NCBI GenBank assembly: GCA_020847015.1
Contig: JADLCW010000578.1
Location: 1 to 6,404 of the forward strand
DNA length: 6,404 nucleotides
Direction of reading: 5' to 3'
Source: Thermomicrobiales bacterium
GTDB lineage: Bacteria; Chloroflexota; Chloroflexia; Thermomicrobiales; UBA6265
Below are positions 3,451 to 6,404 of the stretch, piece by piece. Within the stretch, counting starts at the first letter, position 1; the number at the start of each line of letters is the position of its first letter. The position numbers and the translations under genes were made by a program. The notes under the pieces were generated by a model. The model saw only the letters and a list, made by a program, of their open reading frames with translations. It did no database searches and was not told the origin of the DNA.

Positions 3451-6404
3451 GGACGCCCTCTCGGGATCGGCCGGCTCGGCATCGGTGCGCGCTTCTCCGG
3501 TAGGCAGCCACAACCGCACGGTCGTGCCGTGTCCCTCGCCGGCGCTCTCGGCCCAGATGCGGCCGCCGTGACGTTCGGCGACGCTGCGACAGATGGCAAG
3601 TCCCAGCCCCAATCCCGGTAAGTTGTCGCGAACGGCGTTGGCGGCGCGGCGGAACGGCTCGAAGATCGACTCCAGCTCATCCAGCGGCAAGCCCATGCCT
3701 TGGTCGGCGACGGAGAGCAGCACGCCGTCCCCATCCGGCTCCACCGACACCTGAATGAGACCGCCGTCGGGCGAGTATTTGGCGGCGTTGTCGATCATGT
3801 TGATCAGAATCTGGTCGACCCGATCGGCATCGGCCCATACCGCGACGGGGCCGCGACCCAGCGTCAGCAGCAGCGGATGGCGCTCGCCCAACTGCGGCGC
3901 CCGATGCTCCACCACTTTGCGCGCCAACGTGGCGAGATCCAGATCGCCGAGGCGCAATGGCAAATCGCCCAACCGCAACCGGGACACATCCAGCAGATCG
4001 TCGGCCAGCAGCCGCAAGCGGTCGGTCGCCTCGTCGATGGCGACCAGGAATTGCACCGACTTGTCGCCTCCGGAGCCGCTGTGCTGGTAGGCGCGCTGCA
4101 GCATCTGCGCGTACCCCTTGACGGTGGTCACCGGCGTACGCAGCTCATGGGCGGCCGCCAGGAGAAATTCATCGCGGTCGCGCAGCGCGTCACGGGCTTC
4201 GCGGAACAGCAGGGCGTTGTCGATGGCCAGGGCGGCGCGATCGGCCAACTCCTGAACGAACGCGATCTCGTCCTCGCGGAAGGCGGCGTCGGCGCGACCG
4301 CGCAGCAGCGTCAGCGTGCCGATCCGGCGGCCGCGGGCGCGCAGCGCCACGGCCAGCAACCCGCCCACGTCGCCGTCCGCCATCCGCAACCAATAATCAT
4401 TGGGCGGGGCCGGAAACGCGTCCACGGCCGCCGCCACATCGGGCAACAGGAGCGGGCGGCCACTGGTCAACACCGAACCGGAGAATCCTTCGCCGGCCGG
4501 CTGTCGATACGACGTCACCAACTGACGATAGGCCGTGCAGCGCGGCAGCTCGGGGTGGTGCAGCGCCGCCACATCGATCCACGCCCCATCCTCCGAGAGC
4601 AGACGCACCACGCAGCAGGCGCGCAGATGCGTGGCGGCGATGCGCGATACGGCCTCGGTGGCGGCCTCGAGATCCGGTCCCACCTCCACCACCGCCCGGG
4701 ACAGATCGGCCAGCGTGGCGATGCGGGCGGCATCGCGCCGCGCCGCCGCCTCGGCCGCCTCGGCGAGGGTGCGCGCTTCTCGCTCGGCCTGAAAGAGGCG
4801 CGCCCGCTCCAGCGCCTGCGCGCTCTGGCGCGCCAGAGCGAGCATCATCTCGACATCGGCATCGTCGAACTGGCGCGGTTCGGCAAAGCTGAGCCCAATC
4901 GCGCCGATGGCGCGCCCTTCGATCAGCAAGGGCATCGCCGCGAAGGCGCGGTGGGGGCTGCGCTCCGCCACGTCGGCCAGGTGCGGGTACTGCGCGCACC
5001 AGGATGTCTCGTCCGGCGCGAGCACTGGTCGCCGCAACCGGATCGCGTCGGTCAGCGGGGCGGGCGCGCGCGGCGCCCGCGCGCTCCAGTCGGCGGCCGT
5101 CTGCGGCGAGTAGCCGATGGCGCGGGCCACCCGGAACGCGCCGTCGGTCGTCGGCAGCACGATCGCGCCAGCTTGAGCGCCGAGTGCGCCGATGCCCTGC
5201 TCCACCACCACGCCCGCCACGTCGTCCGGGGTCAGCGCTTCGCTCAGGGCGGCGGTGGCCGCTTGCAATCGCGCCGTGCGGGCCGTGGCCGCCTCGGCTT
5301 CGCGCCGCGCGGTTTCCTCGGCCAGGTAGTGGCGAGCATTGGCGACGGCGCCGGCCGCGCGCTGCGCCAGATCCCGGGCAAAGACGAGATCCGCCTCGCC
5401 AAAGAGGGGGGCCGCGTCGGTTCGCGCCAGCGTCAAGACACCCAACCGCTGCCCCCGCACGGTCAGCGGCACGGCAATCACCGAGCAAACGCCGGCGGCG
5501 CGCAGCAGGCGGAGCCGATCCGGATCGGGTTCGAGTCGCTCGAGATCATCGCCGGCGAGCAGCGCCCAGAGTCGGCCGCCGGTCTTGCCATCGCGCGGAA
5601 CCGCGAGCCGCGCCAGCGCGCCGCCGTTCCGAAAGCGCTCGGTGATGTCGGCCGCCAAGCTGGTGGTCGCAAGGTCGCCATGCGCGATATCCAGCAGCGC
5701 CAGTGCCCCGTCCGGCTGGGTGATGTGCAGCATCGCCCAATCGGCGATCTCCGGAGTCAGCGAGGCCAGCACCTGCCGCAGCGTCGTTTCGTAGTCGAGC
5801 GAGGAACCGAGCACGGCGCTGGCGTCGGCGAGGAATTCGAGTCGCTGGCGATTCGTCTCCGCGCTGGAGCGCGCCTCGCGCTCGGCCTGGTAGAGCAGGG
5901 CGCGCTCCAGCGCCAGCGCGCCCTGCCGGCTGATGGCGCGCAGGAACGCCATGCGCTCCGGTCCGAATGTCTGCGGTCGATCGAATCCAACGCCGATCGC
6001 GGCCAGCGGGCGTCCTTCGGCGGCGATCGGCGCCGCCGCCATGGCCTGGATGGCCGTCCCGTTCGCAGCGGCCATGGTGGGGTAGCGAGCGGCGATCTCG
6101 TCCGGCGAATGAACCACGATCGGACCACGGCTGCAGGCTGCTTCGGCCAGCAGCGACGATCCGTCCAGAGGGCCGCGATCGGGTGCGAAGAGCGTTTCGG
6201 CGGCGATGCCGATCCGACGCGCCACCTCCAGCGATCGCCCGTCCGGCGTCACCAACGCGAGCACGCCGCTGCTGGCTCCGAGAGCGATCATCGCCTCTTC
6301 CACCATCATGGCCCCGACTTCGGTCGGGGTCAGGGCAGCCGCCAGCGAGGCGGTCAGTTGCTCCAGGCGGGCGAGACGGTCGGCCGCCTGTTCGGCGAGG
6401 CGCC
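3160..6404 (-). CDS. Four-GAF sensor histidine kinase with C-terminal MoaD-like domain (5'-truncated)
   Basis: Seen: 1080 residues without a stop, numbered from the codon at 6402. The coding frame runs off the right edge in good coding sequence (a coiled-coil-like segment around LARLEQLTASLAAALTP), so the start lies outside. GAF domains lie at about 20-175, 190-360, 380-535 and 560-735, joined by charged helical linkers. HisKA follows with phospho-acceptor His752 in AHELRTPVTTVKGYAQML. HATPase_c has an N box with Asn868 and Asn872 (NMIDNAAKYSP), a DQGMGL G1 box, FEPF and GLGLGLAI. A linker of about 20 residues leads to a MoaD/ThiS-like domain (about 990-1080) ending in Gly-Gly. No transmembrane segment is visible, so the visible part is cytoplasmic. 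Known: such kinases autophosphorylate on His and pass phosphate to a response regulator; none is encoded in this window. GAF domains bind small ligands or cofactors, not identifiable here. Odd: a kinase in frame with a sulfur carrier is unusual. A frameshift or sequencing error in the linker is the main alternative, because the +1 frame ends in TGA overlapping the ATG at 3450. Confidence 0.92.
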   Translation of the reverse strand, partial: RLAEQAADRLARLEQLTASLAAALTPTEVGAMMVEEAMIALGASSGVLALVTPDGRSLEVARRIGIAAETLFAPDRGPLDGSSLLAEAACSRGPIVVHSPDEIAARYPTMAAANGTAIQAMAAAPIAAEGRPLAAIGVGFDRPQTFGPERMAFLRAISRQGALALERALLYQAEREARSSAETNRQRLEFLADASAVLGSSLDYETTLRQVLASLTPEIADWAMLHITQPDGALALLDIAHGDLATTSLAADITERFRNGGALARLAVPRDGKTGGRLWALLAGDDLERLEPDPDRLRLLRAAGVCSVIAVPLTVRGQRLGVLTLARTDAAPLFGEADLVFARDLAQRAAGAVANARHYLAEETARREAEAATARTARLQAATAALSEALTPDDVAGVVVEQGIGALGAQAGAIVLPTTDGAFRVARAIGYSPQTAADWSARAPRAPAPLTDAIRLRRPVLAPDETSWCAQYPHLADVAERSPHRAFAAMPLLIEGRAIGAIGLSFAEPRQFDDADVEMMLALARQSAQALERARLFQAEREARTLAEAAEAAARRDAARIATLADLSRAVVEVGPDLEAATEAVSRIAATHLRACCVVRLLSEDGAWIDVAALHHPELPRCTAYRQLVTSYRQPAGEGFSGSVLTSGRPLLLPDVAAAVDAFPAPPNDYWLRMADGDVGGLLAVALRARGRRIGTLTLLRGRADAAFREDEIAFVQELADRAALAIDNALLFREARDALRDRDEFLLAAAHELRTPVTTVKGYAQMLQRAYQHSGSGGDKSVQFLVAIDEATDRLRLLADDLLDVSRLRLGDLPLRLGDLDLATLARKVVEHRAPQLGERHPLLLTLGRGPVAVWADADRVDQILINMIDNAAKYSPDGGLIQVSVEPDGDGVLLSVADQGMGLPLDELESIFEPFRRAANAVRDNLPGLGLGLAICRSVAERHGGRIWAESAGEGHGTTVRLWLPTGEARTDAEPADPERASMMQRAAEPTLQEVELFGPPRLLAGQASIAVSGETLGDLARDLAARCPALAGPVLDPITGWPRHGYVFVVEERFTRDPATVLSPGAAVLLVSMAAGG
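3163..3169 (-). promoter_or_regulatory. Shine-Dalgarno for AOR, inside the MoaD Gly-Gly codons
   Basis: On the - strand GGGAGGG ends 7 nt before the GTG at 3155 and decides the AOR start. It consists of the last base of an Ala codon plus the GGA and GGG codons for the terminal diglycine of the MoaD-like domain, directly before its TAG. The site is therefore both coding and regulatory. Confidence 0.72.
3456..3462 (-). promoter_or_regulatory. Candidate internal ribosome-binding site for free MoaD-like protein
   Basis: On the - strand GAGAGGG lies 5 nt before ATG ATG at 3450-3445. It is purine-rich with a GAGG core at workable spacing, and falls exactly at the boundary between the kinase catalytic domain and the MoaD-like domain. 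The GC-rich context supplies such strings by chance, so this supports but does not prove internal initiation. Confidence 0.45.

Noticed and set aside
5055..5090. Dense GC/CG repeat-like run
   Set aside because: It encodes an Ala/Arg/Pro stretch of GAF3 (around ARAPRAPAPL). No regular repeat unit or array is present.
6304..6309. ATG ATG at 6309 as the kinase start
   Set aside because: The frame continues upstream to the window edge with typical coiled-coil and GAF-entry sequence ending in LTPTEVGA, which matches the entry to GAF3. These are internal Met codons.
6309..6332. Strong hairpin with a TTCG loop and 7-10 bp stem at 6309-6332
   Set aside because: It lies inside coding sequence of the kinase (TPTEVGA segment), has no T-run, and the pairing is weaker on the mRNA strand because of an A-C mismatch. 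Probably a coincidence of GC-rich codons.

Overview
This GC-rich window comes from a bacterium that uses both selenocysteine and, very probably, a tungsten (or molybdenum) pyranopterin cofactor. The multi-GAF histidine kinase, the AOR-type oxidoreductase and the selenocysteine usage resemble Chloroflexota (for example Thermomicrobia/Sphaerobacter relatives). That placement is an impression from protein style, not a demonstrated assignment.

Layout: (1) On the + strand, from the left edge to 1294, is the 3' part of a B12-binding-type radical SAM gene. Its apparent stop, TGA at 1214-1216, sits in the context Cys-TGA-Ala-Glu-Pro. This is the signature of the radical SAM selenoproteins known by a C-terminal CUAEP (or CCAEP) tail. 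A 7-bp hairpin with a 5-nt loop 19 nt after the TGA fits the rules for a bacterial SECIS element, so the protein should continue as Sec plus 25 residues to TAG at 1292-1294. (2) Positions 1295-1382 form a short convergent intergenic gap holding one hairpin, a weak terminator candidate. (3) On the - strand, 3155 down to 1383 is a complete aldehyde ferredoxin oxidoreductase (AOR) family protein of 590 residues with all four 4Fe-4S cysteines. (4) On the - strand, from the right edge (6404) down to 3160, is one unbroken reading frame with four GAF domains, a HisKA and a HATPase_c domain. It then continues without a stop into a MoaD/ThiS-like ubiquitin-fold domain ending in Gly-Gly. The kinase start lies outside the window.

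The kinase, MoaD-like and AOR parts are read in that order on the - strand. The AOR start codon is 4 nt after the MoaD stop, so they are almost certainly one transcription unit. A MoaD-like sulfur carrier beside an AOR is expected, because pterin dithiolene synthesis needs a Gly-Gly sulfur carrier. The unexpected part is that the carrier is in frame with a sensor kinase. An internal ATG with a plausible ribosome-binding site at 3450 could also release it as a free 96-residue protein. The Gly-Gly codons of MoaD themselves form the Shine-Dalgarno sequence for AOR. The selenoprotein converges on this unit, and a functional link to it is not shown by the sequence.

There is no gene-free stretch over 300 bases, and I see no RNA genes, insertion sequences or CRISPR. 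No promoters are visible because both transcription units begin outside the window.
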